A model generated the notes under the pieces. The model had not been told where the DNA came from. It searched no databases and saw nothing but the letters and a program-made list of their open reading frames with translations. From the NCBI RefSeq assembly GCF_012273895.1, contig NC_052116.1:4402001-4466000 (forward strand): a stretch of 64,000 bases of DNA, in the 5' to 3' direction. The position numbers and the translations under genes are program-made. Below, in pieces: positions 35,326 to 48,699 of the stretch (positions are counted from its first letter, which is position 1; every line of letters begins with the position of its first letter). This DNA comes from Zerene cesonia (Eukaryota; Arthropoda; Insecta; Lepidoptera; Pieridae).

Positions 35326-37849
35326 CACACTACACAGTGTACAGCTGAAATTTGATTACATAAATCCACTACTGTGAAGCCTAGGGCCCCTAAAAAATAA
35401 TCATTTAAAAATTCGTTAAAAGTGTTATCTGTTTGTCTCGTAAAACACTTATTTATTATTTTTATCACAAAACCAAACCGTCTTTCAAATTGTTCAAACT
35501 AGAGTTCAAATGCAAATGGGGACCACGAGGGAGGCACCAGTTTTTGTATAAAAAAGAATCATCAAAATCGGTTCATACGATGAAAAGTTAAACAAACCCA
35601 AAAAATCACTTTAAAACTCAAAGTCTGTTTGTTAAAACTCTCTAATATCTGGTCTAGTTTAGGAAATTCTGTCGTTGGTAGATAATCCATTTATGGAGGA
35701 AGGCCATTGATATATGGGGGATGAAACCGGGCAGCACGTCTAACATAATTTATTTTAAAACTGGCCAAATTAAGAATCAGAAACAAATAAGTTAAACTAA
35801 TTAGTAATTTTTGTCATGTCAACGACACAAATTTAAAAGTTATGTATAATTTAAACCACAATTTTTGTTCCGCGAACAGGTTATAAATGGGGTTTCATAT
35901 CTTTGATACATACTAGATATGTTACCTATATCTATGTTTGACTGTGACGTATGGATAGATAAATAATTAGTCAATGTCGCATTTTTACCTAAAATAACAT
36001 TATGAATTACCCATAATAAACGTGTACGATGATGCAGTATACGTAGGTATTGTAATTATTTATCAGGACGAACAAAAAATAATCAGATATTGAATTATTA
36101 TGAGATAGAGTCTTATTTTCATCAATTGATTAGATAATTATAATTATTTAATAACACTATAATACTTTTGAAAATATAAAAAAATTCTTAATACTTTTGA
36201 TAATAAAGAATTCCAAGATATTCTTAAGTAATCTGTGTAAAATATTTATCTTGCCTTCAAAGTTCAAACGCACATATTTTTTTTTACAAAAAGTTTGCAG
36301 ATACTTTTTATAAAAAAAACTACGCTCCAACTACCTTTACAATTGCCGTCAAAATTTCAAATCTTTCACTCCAATCATATTCAAATTGCAACAAACTAAA
36401 TTAATTTTTAGTGATGTGTCAAAACTCAACCTAACTTTTGAAGTCCTTTTCAATAAAATACCGCAAACCAATAATCGGTTCTAGAAGCAGGTACATCCAT
36501 TAATATTTATTTTACATCATTTTAAAGTGAGAAGATTTTAAAAAATACTAAGTGTTCAGAAAATCTCGAAAAAGCTTCTCGCAAATATCATTTATATTAA
36601 CTTACAAAAATTGGGCAGTATTCATAGATGGACCATTGTGCATCAGCACGTTTAAGAAGTAAGCAAAATCTCAAAAACTCGCTGCTTCTCACTCGTAAAA
36701 GAACGTAAATAATTTAGTTGCTTTTTTAGTTTTTGCCCTTTTTCTTTCCGTCTTTGTCTACGCAGACTATTCTACTAACTTCAGCGGTTCCACAACTATT
36801 GCATTCGCTTCATTTTTGGTCCCCACATGTTTCATCAGTCAATGTAGCAATGCACACATTATGTACTCATTATACCTATTATTTAACCCAAGATCGCCTT
36901 CCTGTTTAAAATGTTAATAATGTTTCAATATAAAATATAATATAAATATAAAATAATATAAATCCTTCAAAACATGGCCGCTGCACCCAAGGTTGGCTTC
37001 CGGCGAATAACGTAAAGTTTCATTACATCAATTATAACATTTTCAATTACATCCTTAGATACATTATTACGACTAGATCGATAGTCATCATGCAAAGGTT
37101 TTGTCGAAAGGGAGGCAGAAAACAGATTGATGAAAAAATATACTAGTTCAGAGTGCTAGCTATACCATCAAATAACTAATAATACGTACATGGTAAATGA
37201 TAGTAATCCGCATCAATAGTGAATATAGCTACAGGTATTGATGCTACTGCCTTTATTTGGTATTGGTTTTTGTTGACTTACTTTAATTAAAAAAAAACTA
37301 TCCTCGAAAACATTCAAAAGCGAAACATAAATTAATATAAGCGCCACGCACTCATCTTTTAGACGTCGGTGCCAGCCAAGTCTAATGATAGTAGATAATT
37401 AATAGATAGATACTACCTCCTTACTACATATTATCACAAGTACAAACTTACTGCGTGTCTGTCTACTGCCTACTTGACTTAGTTATAGTAATTATATTAT
37501 GTATGTAGTTATATACCTACGTTTCGAAGACGATAATTTGTTTTTCAAAGTAATTTGTTAGAGAAAATAAATAAACTGTACCTAATATAAACATAACATT
37601 ATAAAATTTCGATGGGTATATTCTCATAGAAATATAGGAGTGGTATTCCAACGAGTTTTTAAAAAATATTTTATAAGTAGATAAATAAATCATATTCATA
37701 TTGTTACTTGAGAGCCGAATGTTTATCACGTTTATTTCACGTATAGGTATATGTACTATCAAACGATTTGAAAATGTCCACATTTATTGATAGGATAAGA
37801 GTTATTTATTGTTCTTGATTTTGTTGGAATGAGTTAATTCCAAACTGTT
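35326..37849. repeat. Duplicated contig end, left copy
   Basis: This 2524-base segment runs up to the N run and is repeated almost base for base at 38850-41256. Differences I can see by eye are a 112-base indel (35919-36030 present only here), an 8-base indel near 37507 and scattered single bases. Because the left copy ends exactly at the gap and the right copy begins exactly after it, this is most likely one locus assembled twice. It holds a retroelement tail near 35500-35600 (CAAATGCAAATGGGGACCAC and GAATCATCAAAATCGGTTCA, related to 53205-53395) and no defended gene. Confidence 0.9.
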
Positions 37850-38849
37850 NNNNNNNNNNNNNNNNNNNNNNNNNNNNNNNNNNNNNNNNNNNNNNNNNNN
37901 NNNNNNNNNNNNNNNNNNNNNNNNNNNNNNNNNNNNNNNNNNNNNNNNNNNNNNNNNNNNNNNNNNNNNNNNNNNNNNNNNNNNNNNNNNNNNNNNNNNN
38001 NNNNNNNNNNNNNNNNNNNNNNNNNNNNNNNNNNNNNNNNNNNNNNNNNNNNNNNNNNNNNNNNNNNNNNNNNNNNNNNNNNNNNNNNNNNNNNNNNNNN
38101 NNNNNNNNNNNNNNNNNNNNNNNNNNNNNNNNNNNNNNNNNNNNNNNNNNNNNNNNNNNNNNNNNNNNNNNNNNNNNNNNNNNNNNNNNNNNNNNNNNNN
38201 NNNNNNNNNNNNNNNNNNNNNNNNNNNNNNNNNNNNNNNNNNNNNNNNNNNNNNNNNNNNNNNNNNNNNNNNNNNNNNNNNNNNNNNNNNNNNNNNNNNN
38301 NNNNNNNNNNNNNNNNNNNNNNNNNNNNNNNNNNNNNNNNNNNNNNNNNNNNNNNNNNNNNNNNNNNNNNNNNNNNNNNNNNNNNNNNNNNNNNNNNNNN
38401 NNNNNNNNNNNNNNNNNNNNNNNNNNNNNNNNNNNNNNNNNNNNNNNNNNNNNNNNNNNNNNNNNNNNNNNNNNNNNNNNNNNNNNNNNNNNNNNNNNNN
38501 NNNNNNNNNNNNNNNNNNNNNNNNNNNNNNNNNNNNNNNNNNNNNNNNNNNNNNNNNNNNNNNNNNNNNNNNNNNNNNNNNNNNNNNNNNNNNNNNNNNN
38601 NNNNNNNNNNNNNNNNNNNNNNNNNNNNNNNNNNNNNNNNNNNNNNNNNNNNNNNNNNNNNNNNNNNNNNNNNNNNNNNNNNNNNNNNNNNNNNNNNNNN
38701 NNNNNNNNNNNNNNNNNNNNNNNNNNNNNNNNNNNNNNNNNNNNNNNNNNNNNNNNNNNNNNNNNNNNNNNNNNNNNNNNNNNNNNNNNNNNNNNNNNNN
38801 NNNNNNNNNNNNNNNNNNNNNNNNNNNNNNNNNNNNNNNNNNNNNNNNN
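37850..38849. other. Assembly gap, 1000 N, between duplicated contig ends
   Basis: Placeholder of exactly 1000 bases. The flanking duplication suggests that the contigs really overlap and no sequence is missing here. Confidence 0.97.
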
Positions 38850-41256
38850 CACACTACACAGTGTACAGCTGAAATTTGATTACATAAATCCACTACTGTG
38901 AAGCCTAGGGCCCCTAAAAAAATAATTATACAAAAATTCGTTGAAAGTTTTATCTGTTTGTCTCGTAAAACACTTATTTATTATTTTTATCACAAAACCA
39001 AACCGTCTTTCAAATTGTTCAAACTAGAGTTCAAATGCAAATGGGGACCACGCGGGAGGCACCATTTTTTGTATAAAAAAGAATCATCAAAATCGGTTCA
39101 TACGATGAAAAGTTAAACAAACCCAAAAAATCACTTTAAAACTCAAAGTCTGTTTGTTAAAACTCTTTAATATCTGGTCTAGTTTAGGAAATTCTGTCGT
39201 TGTTAGATAATCCATTTATGGAGGAAGGCCATTGATATATGGGGGATGAAACCGGGCAGCACGTCTAACATAATTTATTTTAAAACTGGCCAAATTAAGA
39301 ATCAGAAACAAATAAGTTAAACTAATTAGTAATTTTTGTCATGTCAACGACACAAATTTAAAAGTTATGTATAATTTAAACCACAATTTTTGTTCCGCGA
39401 ACAGGTTATAAATGGGGTTTCATATCTTTGATACATACTAGATGATGCAGTATACGTAGGTATTGTAATTATTTATCAGGACGAACAAAAAATAATCAGA
39501 TATTGAATTATTATGAGATAGAGTCTTATTTTCATCAATTGATTAGATAATTATAATTATTTAATAACACTATAATACTTTTGAAAATATAAAAAAATTC
39601 TTAATACTTTTGATAATAAAGAATTCCAAGATATTCTTAAGTAATCTGTGTAAAATATTTATCTTGCCTTCAAAGTTCAAACGCACATATTTTTTTTTAC
39701 AAAAAGTTTGCAGATACTTTTTATAAAAAAAACTACGCTCCAACTACCTTTACAATTGCCGTCAAAATTTCAAATCTTTCACTCCAATCATATTCAAATT
39801 GCAACAAACTAAATTAATTTTTAGTGATGTGTCAAAACTCAACCTAACTTTTGAAGTCCTTTTCAATAAAATACCGCAAACCAATAATCGGTTCTAGAAG
39901 CAGGTACATCCATTAATATTTATTTTACATCATTTTAAAGTGAGAAGATTTTAAAAAATACTAAGTGTTCAGAAAATCTCGAAAAAGCTTCTCGCAAATA
40001 TCATTTATATTAACTTACAAAAATTGGGCAGTATTCATAGATGGACCATTGTGCATCAGCACGTTTAAGAAGTAAGCAAAATCTCAAAAACTCGCTGCTT
40101 CTCACTCGTAAAAGAACGTAAATAATTTAGTTGCTTTTTTAGTTTTTGCCCTTTTTCTTTCCGTCTTTGTCTACGCAGACTATTCTACTAACTTCAGCGG
40201 TTCCACAACTATTGCATTCGCTTCATTTTTGGTCCCCACATGTTTCATCAGTCAATGTAGCAATGCACACATTATGTACTCATTATACCTATTATTTAAC
40301 CCAAGATCGCCTTCCTGTTTAAAATGTTAATAATGTTTCAATATAAAATATAATATAAATATAAAATAATATAAATCCTTCAAAACATGGCCGCTGCACC
40401 CAAGGTTGGCTTCCGGCGAATAACGTAAAGTTTCATTACATCAATTATAACATTTTCAATTACATCCTTAGATACATTATTACGACTAGATCGATAGTCA
40501 TCATGCAAAGGTTTTGTCGAAAGGGAGGCAGAAAACAGATTGATGAAAAAATATACTAGTTCAGAGTGCTAGCTATACCATCAAATAACTAATAGTACGT
40601 ACATGGTAAATGATAGTAATCCGCATCAATAGTGAATATAGCTACAGGTATTGATGCTACTGCCTTTATTTGGTATTGGTTTTTGTTGACTTACTTTAAT
40701 TAAAAAAAAAACTATCCTCGAAAACATTCAAAAGCGAAACATAAATTAATATAAGCGCCACGCACTCATCTTTTAGACGTCGGTGCCAGCCAAGTCTAAT
40801 GATAGTAGATAATTAATAGATAGATACTACCTCCTTACTACATATTATCACAAGTACAAACTTACTGCGTGTCTGTCTACTGCCTACTTGACTTAGTTAT
40901 AGTAATTATATTATGTATGTACCTACGTTTCGAAGACGATAATTTGTTTTTCAAAAGTAATTTGTTAGAGAAAATAAATAAACTGTACCTAATATAAACA
41001 TAACATTATAAAATTTCGATGGGTATATTCACATAGAAATATAGGAGTGGTATTCCAACGAGTTTTTAAAAAAAAATTTATAAGTAGATAAATAAATCAT
41101 ATTCATATTGTTACTTGAGAGCCGAATGTTTATCACGTTTATTTCACGTATAGGTATATGTACTATCAAACGATTTGAAAATGTCCACGTTTATTGATAG
41201 GATAAGAGTTATTTATTGTTCTTAATTTTGTTGGAATGAGTTAATTCCAAACTGTT
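38850..41256. repeat. Duplicated contig end, right copy
   Basis: Same content as 35326-37849, shorter by the 112-base and 8-base segments, otherwise near identical. Unique sequence resumes at 41257. Confidence 0.9.
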
Positions 41257-42084
41257 ACTATCAACTCTTATCGGCAGATCACAGATATCGAATATTACTT
41301 TGTTAAGGTTAATTCTATACAGAAATTGCATAAGAAACTTCTTCCTGATGATTATGCATTGCGTAGTATCTTTTTCTTATAATATAAGAACATAAGCTCT
41401 GACATACAGGTGTGGCGTAGTGAATGGATAATATGGTACATGCGAGTAGAGGATGTTCACGTTGTGGCGTCGAACAAAAAAATATATATCCGTAGTAAAA
41501 ATTCCTAAGTCTAAGAGATACTCGAAGGTTTTTTTTTCATTTTGTACCCCTAAACAGATGTACATCGAATATTTAAACTATGATTTTATGGGGTACATGC
41601 ATAGCTTTTTTAAATCAATAAAGTCAAGTGTAATTTTTGGCTTATTTTTTCATTAACTTAATCTACGGTGATCTAAAAAACGATAGGGTCATCCGAGTAC
41701 CAAATGAAGAAATAAATTTCCGAAAAATATATTTATTTCGTCAGCACGCTCGTCTGGTGTCGATCACCCTATTTTTCGATTGAAGCCCACGATCCTAGCC
41801 ACCACGGTTCTAAAATATACTCAAAAATATTCATTTAATTACTAGGATTTAATGGTTACAGCAAGAAACAGAGAAAAAAAAGAACAATTTATTACATATA
41901 ATTTACATAAGGTGTTCAAAGCTTTAATATACGCTACACATTTCTCTTTTATGTACTTGCATCTCTGATATCCTCTCTCAGATAATGGGATCTTTGCATC
42001 TTCGCTTTGAGGCATCCTCTCAAAAGTAAAATAGTCCACAGATCGAGGGGGCTTTAAAATTGTCTTTAATTCGATCCATAATTT
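41257..42084. other. Intergenic DNA with a short open frame and repeat pieces
   Basis: Just after the duplicated end, a 45-codon frame (about 41245-41382) reads with a protein-like amino-acid mix (ITDIEYYFVKVNSIQKLHKK), but it has no start codon or clear splice pair. The patch at 41405-41530 shares GTGGATAATA-type wording with 50300-50400 and is probably repeat. No gene is called. Confidence 0.4.
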
Positions 42085-42380
42085 TTTTTTTATTGAGGAA
42101 GTCTTGCATAGATACCCACGGATCCTGGGGATGGAGCTGAGCATTATGTCGGATCCTATTGACTTAAACCCCACTGTATGCCGCTTTAGTGTACGGGGCC
42201 ATGGGACCGCGATGTTTTCGGCGGCAACCTGTCTCAGAACCAAGAGTAGAATTCAATTAGCAATGTGGTATGACCGCTCTCGCCTCGTATGGACAGCATG
42301 AGCCGCCTCTGAAAATGGATTTCATCCCCCATCCATTGCCCGACGTCTTTTGTAAATCGATCTAGCACTGTCTATGATGA
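42085..42380 (+). repeat. Degraded transposable element fragment
   Basis: ATTGAGGAAGTCTTGCATAG, ATACCCACGGATCCTGGGG, CATTATGTCGGATCCTATTG and CAGCATGAGCCGCCTCTG form a GC-richer block after a T-rich start. I recall this wording as a common lepidopteran repeat. Frames across it are broken. Confidence 0.5.
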
Positions 42381-43110
42381 ATGGCTTCACAAAAAAGCAC
42401 TGAAATGAACCACACGTGTATAAAATGCAGTATCTTCATTATCTTATCTTTTGAAAAATTGATAATGATTTGATCAGTTAATCTCGTTTGTCTGTTTAAA
42501 TTTAACATATCTACTAAACAGTTTCAAGCGTCTTATTTAATAAAATCATGGACGTGATTTCCTGGTAATTGCTATATATTCAATCAGTAGTTGCGTGAGA
42601 AATAGTTAACGGGTTAATTGAGATGCATTATTATCTGTAGCGTCAATAGATTAAAAAGGAAATAAAAGTAGTTACTTACTTCATTTATATATATATTGCA
42701 TTATAGCATCCAATAGAGCCTTTGACGTTAAAGTCGGGTCGGCGGAGGATAAAGTAAGTAGGTATAATCTTTATTAAATAAAAATAAGTAAGGTCCTGCG
42801 ACTTTTCAGGATAAAATAAATATTTTTATTAATATAAATTTTTTAAGGCTTGAAAATCTCAAATTTGGTTGGACCAATTAAAATACATTAAACGTATTTT
42901 TTTCTATGATCTATAGTTTTAATAATATTTTTAACTAGCACGTACTCGCTACTTCGCTCACGTGAACTTTGGATGTGAACAACTTGAGGATTTCAATAAG
43001 ATATAAACGTAAAGTATTCTACCTTCCTGAATTTTGCCGCGAAGCTGAAGAGTATACTGAATTATAATTATATACAAAAAAAAATTTTTTCAAGCACTTC
43101 TTTATAAACT
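42381..43110. other. AT-rich stretch, no gene seen
   Basis: A short retroelement tail piece (CTAGCACGTACTCGCTACTT) lies near 42936. Nothing else is recognised. Confidence 0.5.
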
Positions 43111-43301
43111 ACTAGCTGCGCCCCGCAGTTTCTCCTGCGTAAGTCCGTATCCCGTAGGAATATCGGAATAAAAAGTTGCATATATGTTATTCTAGTTGTC
43201 CAGCTGTCAACGTACCAAATTTCATTACAATCGGTTCTGTAGTTTTTGCGGGAAAGAGTAATCCTTATAAACTTTCGCATTTACATATAATGTTAGTAGT
43301 A
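43111..43301 (+). repeat. Retroelement tail, same family as 6603-7018
   Basis: CTAGCTGCGCCCCGCAGTTT, GTCCGTATCCCGTAGGAATA, TCGGAATAAAAAGTTGCATA, AATTTCATTACAATCGGTTC and ending ACTTTCGCATTTACATATAA, as in standard non-LTR element ends. The shared central words with 6640-6720 are unmistakable. Confidence 0.7.
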
Positions 43302-46225
43302 AAGTAATAGTAATAGTATGTTTGGAGGATAGCAGGATGTTTGGAGGTTTTTCTTTAGAAGTCAAATATCAAAACGTTGCTGATCCTCGAAAATTTAGGA
43401 TTAAGGTGATCATCATCAGAAAAGCGGCCGATTGTCAGGTTGACATCAGCGGCTAGCGTATGCCCCTTTGACTTGTTTATTGTTATAGAAAAGCATGTCA
43501 CAAGAAACTAGGTATCTGCACTTTAACTAAAAGGAGAAATTGTTGGGGATGACCTGTTCAGTTACAAACGATCAAATATCCAATTTGTCGTATTCCACCA
43601 TGTAGGGATTCTGTACCCAAGAATACAAAAATACTGTCTACAGAAATATGGGAATTCATCATTGTATAAATAAAAAACCTCTCCTGAATTTTATTCAAAG
43701 CAAAAACGCATAGCGTCAAAATCGAATAATGCATTACGATTGTATGACATTTTTACATGGGAAATTGAATAACTATTGTGGGTCAAATACGACATTCACT
43801 GCGGATACTGCAGTTATTTATTTACTTCCATTCATTTTATAAAATGCCTCGTGAAGAACTATCCGGTATCCACCTCGAACATAAAGGAATAGATTTCAAT
43901 TTATTTGTATGTGGTCCTTGTCAGATAGGAGGTTTTGAATGCCAGCGATATTCTATACTCTATCAATAACTAGTTCGCATCTAGTTTGTCATGAAAGCTA
44001 GTTACACCTCTTTCGCTCTTTCTATCAAAAAGATCAATCACATAAGTTTTTTTCAAGTTTCATTTACACTGGTCTGCATCTATACTCAATTAACAGGAAA
44101 TAATTATTTTTTATATGTAAAAAATAATCTAAATAACTGTTTTATTGATTAAAAAAATCTCTAATAGATCTACATCTTTTACAGAGTAACTTAAAGTAAG
44201 TTAAGCCAGGTCTGGTGTAGTATTATTTTATGTGCGGCCGAACCAAGCAACTTGTAATTTAATACATATAGTTGGCGTTTTATGGAAATTTAATTGAAGA
44301 GTGGTAAAACGTGCACCAAGCCTTGCACGGTAAAAAGTGGTCATGAATTAAAAATAATGTTTTATATACTATGTTTAACAGCTATAAGTTCGTATTTATT
44401 GATACGGGAACGCATTTAACTTTTATAATTGGCTTCATAATATATTTATGTTAAAAAAAAGAAACAACAACTACAACTCATCATATACCTACTATATATA
44501 TAACGCCAATTAATGGTTTTCAAATTAGATTAATAACAACGAGAGTAGCTAACAAGAGTTTGATAATACACATTGTAAAAATTTTAATTGAACCTCTGTT
44601 CCCAAAAAATATTATTTAGGGTTTTAAATGTCGTTGATTAAACTTCACAAGACCAACTAGATTCTTGGGCTTTGTACCAAAGAATTAAGCTATTCCTCCA
44701 TGGTGGAATACGAGAAATCATTTATGCATTCATTTTATATTAATTATGTAGCTATGTATATAATTCTGAAAAAAGGAGAATAGTTACTCGCTTTGGTGAT
44801 ATTTTACTTTTGTCCTATCGGTTTCACTCTAATTACTTTTCCTATATTTAAAAGCAATATTTCACGCTCACATAAAGATGGCGTTCCGCGATTAAGAGTG
44901 GGCGTTTAATACGTAATACCGGCGCACTTGTTGCAAAATAGGGGATGAAGCGCAACAGGTGAACGACGACGGGTAAACGAGCAATTCTTATTTATATTAT
45001 ATCTACTACATTAGCAGAATTAATTAATGTTTACGCTATTCTTTAAAAAAAAAAGATAACAGAAATATTTTAAGTTGTAGTTGTATGACCTATATGGGGA
45101 TAATGTGCAGACAAAAATTGCACAACAACATGCTCCGTACGTAAGTAACTGGGTGATAAAAAAATAAATATATCGCAATATGCAATAACATGAGGTATCT
45201 TAAAAAATAAGTAGAAATGGTCATAAAAAACAAAATAGAGGTTTTTTGTTAAAAATAAAAAGTTGACGAGTTATACGTATCTAAGGCGTAAAATATGTCA
45301 TGCGTCGTCGAAAAGGCATAGAGTACAAAATTTTGTAGTCCACGCGAGCGAAGCTACGGGCAAGAGCTAGTGAACTATAATACGCCTTATTACACTTAAT
45401 ATATTGCATAGCACAATGAATATATATTTGGCGAAAATTTTCCAAAAGAATTTTGATTGTTACTGCTCTAGTCTCTAGAGGTTGCTTATAAATACGCGAA
45501 ATGGTAAAAAAATATTTTGAAATTAAAACATGTGTTTTTCGCAAATATTAATGTATTTTATCATATTTTGTATGTGCATCAAAGGGACACTACTATTTGT
45601 TTTTATATGCATATGCTCAAAGATTACCAACAGCACAATATCACTGCGAGTATATAATTTTAACATAGATACTACTCTACGCTGTTTACACGAGTTATTG
45701 ATTTTACAGAATTTTACCTTGATGCACCCACGTAGATTATAAATATTCCCGGAGCTCTAGGAATATTACACAAGACCTTACCGTATTACCGCTAATATGA
45801 AAATGGATATTTTAAATAATGTTATTATAACCAATTAGATTTTTATAATCTGAGTAAGTATAACGGATAAAAAAAAAATATTGCTATTTTAGGCGCAAAA
45901 ATTTTGACGACAAAGTGATTTTGTGACGCCTTTGAGATTGTAAATGATTTATGTAATTAGTGAATATTTATCGGAGTTCTTGTTAGTGATGTGAAGCCAG
46001 ACTTTAATTTAGTATGTGTTTAGAGTAGAAGAAATAGAGCTGAAAATGAAAATGAAGAGATGTAGAGCCTGTTATGCTAGACAAGAAGACAGTTGAGGTT
46101 TCGCTGCTGGCTCGTGGAGTGCGGTGCGGCGCGGTCCGCAAATCGCCAGGCGCCAGTGTGTAGCCATCACAATTCACAACGGATCGAGTAGCCGCCACGG
46201 GTGCCTGTGCCGCGCGCTGTCGTTT
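43302..46225. other. Intergenic DNA upstream of the dimmed leader, repeats
   Basis: TCGTATTCCACCATG at 43588-43602 recurs inverted at 44699-44713, perhaps the ends of an old element. A GC-richer patch at 44875-44975 contains AAAGATGGCGTTCCGCG, which resembles a YY1/Pho-type site and could be regulatory. CGCGAGCGAAGCTACGGGCA at 45341-45360 is a retroelement tail. No exon is called. Confidence 0.45.
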
Positions 46226-46380
46226 TATAAACTGACACGTTTACTATTTAGCATCTCGACGCGCTCCACTACGCGGAAACTATCACTTTCGCTACAGTTA
46301 CAATCACATTTTAACTATGATAACACAGTGAATTTTACTTCAAACACTCTGAGAGTACCACACCACGGCGGCTTTACAAG
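46226..46380 (+). promoter_or_regulatory. Probable promoter and 5' leader exon of dimmed
   Basis: A GC-rich patch (46100-46290) includes TATAAA at 46226-46231. About 30 bases further a leader could begin, and it ends at 46380 before the perfect donor GTAAGTTC. No long frame crosses the donor. The next convincing acceptor on this strand is at 55087, eight bases before the dimmed start codon, so I infer that this is the dimmed leader exon across an 8.7-kb intron. It could instead belong to another unseen gene. Confidence 0.4.
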
Positions 46381-48435
46381 GTAAGTTCATTTAATCTAAA
46401 TCGGATAAAAATTAAGCTACGTGTCAGTTTCGAATGCTAAGTGAAAGGCAAATTCATTGTTATAGTATTACAATAGGAAAACATGCATAGTGTCAAGTGT
46501 GTGCTAATATAACTTAATAGGATGCGTAGCATTGAAATCAAAATGTTACAGCGTTTTTTCAGGAGACTTGACAAAAAATTTATCAAGCTTTCATATGAGT
46601 TACTATAGAACATATATTATATGGAAACTAGTTAAACCTATCGCTCTCCTTGAATAGGTAAAATAATATGAAAGTCAAACGCGAAGTATTATTTCTTAAA
46701 CCTGTTATTTGATAACATCACACGAACTTTTCTAATTTTGTAGGTGGTTACTGTAATCAAGGTATTAATTGACTGTCAATTATAGATAATGCATTTGTTG
46801 TACAAAAAATGTATTTTTATTACTTTAACTCCATTCATTGACTCGTATTATCAAAACAAATAAATGTAAATGTAATGCATAATACACGTCGCAAGAACTG
46901 TGATAACGATAGTAAATCCGATTTGTCGATTACTTAAAGCTTGTCATAAATTATGGAAATAATATATCAATGATAATATAACACAGTGGTGAATTAATAA
47001 CGAACCAAGTTGTTTAAATGTTCCACGAGATTCAGAATAAAGATACGTACTAAATATAATTTGTTTATACATTGAATATGTACAGTCAACCATTTGTGAA
47101 ACCACAAAATACCAATTCTTTTTTACAGCTTAATCAGGCGGTAGATATTATAATTATTATAGTGTCGATAAAATTTTTAATGAAAACTTTGTGGTGTGAT
47201 CGTGATTAAATGTGGTATTAAAATAAAATGAATATTGTTTTATTAATGTTGTATAATACGTCGCGGGTCAGCTGTACGAATTTAAACGATTAATTAGTTA
47301 CATGTTTTTTTAAGCAAGAGATACATAGTTATTTATGGTTTTAATTGCAAACGCTTTTTACTCGGTCTCTTCTCGTTTTCTAAGAGAAATGTATGTTTGC
47401 TTTTAATTTCAATTACTTTGAAACGTCAAATAAAGTCTCATGTTCACTTCATTTTGAAGACAGAATATATAATAATGAATAAAAAAAAAACATTGTTTTA
47501 ATATTCTAAAATTATGTTAACGTTGTAACTTTTATTGTAACTTCCACAATATATACATATATATTATCAGATTTTACAAAAACGAATCAAATAAGTATCT
47601 AATTAACTCGTTACTCCTGGATATGTATTATCTGTACTAAAAATAAGCTGAGGTACTTCTATTTACAATAAAACAAAGGATTAAAAAAAGAAAACAAAAG
47701 AATATTGAGACATTCACCAAACGTCTTCATAATATATAAAAACTGTAAGACATTTGTTACGCATTTGGAAAACATTAAAAAAATTAAGAAAGGCACAGCA
47801 GAAAGCAATTTTGTTGTAATAAAATAACCACAATTGAGAAGCTCTTGTTTTTCAACTTTCATTGCATTACTGCAATCATGACTTGTATTTTGTGGCATTA
47901 GCCAAGTTTTTGTGTGCGTTTGAATTAGGTCAGTTTTTCTGTTGAAATGTTTAATAGTTAAAACAGATATAAAACCTCTATTAATTGCAATTAATGTGTT
48001 ATATCAAATTTTCTACCAAATACTTTACTTAATAATTAATGTGTACATAATCATACCTATAGAATACTGTTTAATTGAATATTAGTCAAATACAATAATA
48101 ATTAGAAGTGTGCTAAATTAATAAAAAAATATACCAAAATTTTTATTGAAAACAAGCAAAGAAAACACATTTTATGAACTTGAAAACAGTTATAAATTAC
48201 ATCAATTGTTGAATGTTTGATCAGATGAAAATGTTATTACGATTAATATAACAATAGTTTTGCGTGTAATTAATTGTAACATTGATACACGTTCAAGCTG
48301 CATGCTTTTCAAACTCACGTACTCTGTAGGTATGTTGTATAATCACGTTCTACTTACGAAATGATTCTTCTCGGATGCATTTGATGAAAGATAGTTATAA
48401 TGTATATGTGTGCATATGTATATCAATAGAATCAA

Positions 48436-48619
48436 GCTAGTATTATCTCTATACATATTAAATTCTCGTATCACAATGTTAGTTACCTTACTCCTCCGAA
48501 ACGGCTTGACTTGTTTTCATGATATTTTGTATGTATATCGGAGAATCGGTAATCATCTATTTTTCAAACCTCTAAATGATAAGAGTAAGGCAGAACAGAA
48601 TTTGTTGGGTCAGCTAGTG
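48436..48619 (-). repeat. Dispersed retroelement tail, family R2, copy 2
   Basis: On the minus strand it reads CTGTTCTGCCTTACTCTTAT, AGCCGTTTCGGAGGAGTAAG and on to a GAGAATTTAATATG end, matching 31578-31761 in order. Confidence 0.7.
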
Positions 48620-48699
48620 TGTAATAAAATTCATAAAAACTCAGTTGAGGTAGCAACCAATTAATAGTACCTACATACATCTACGAGTATACTGCAATA

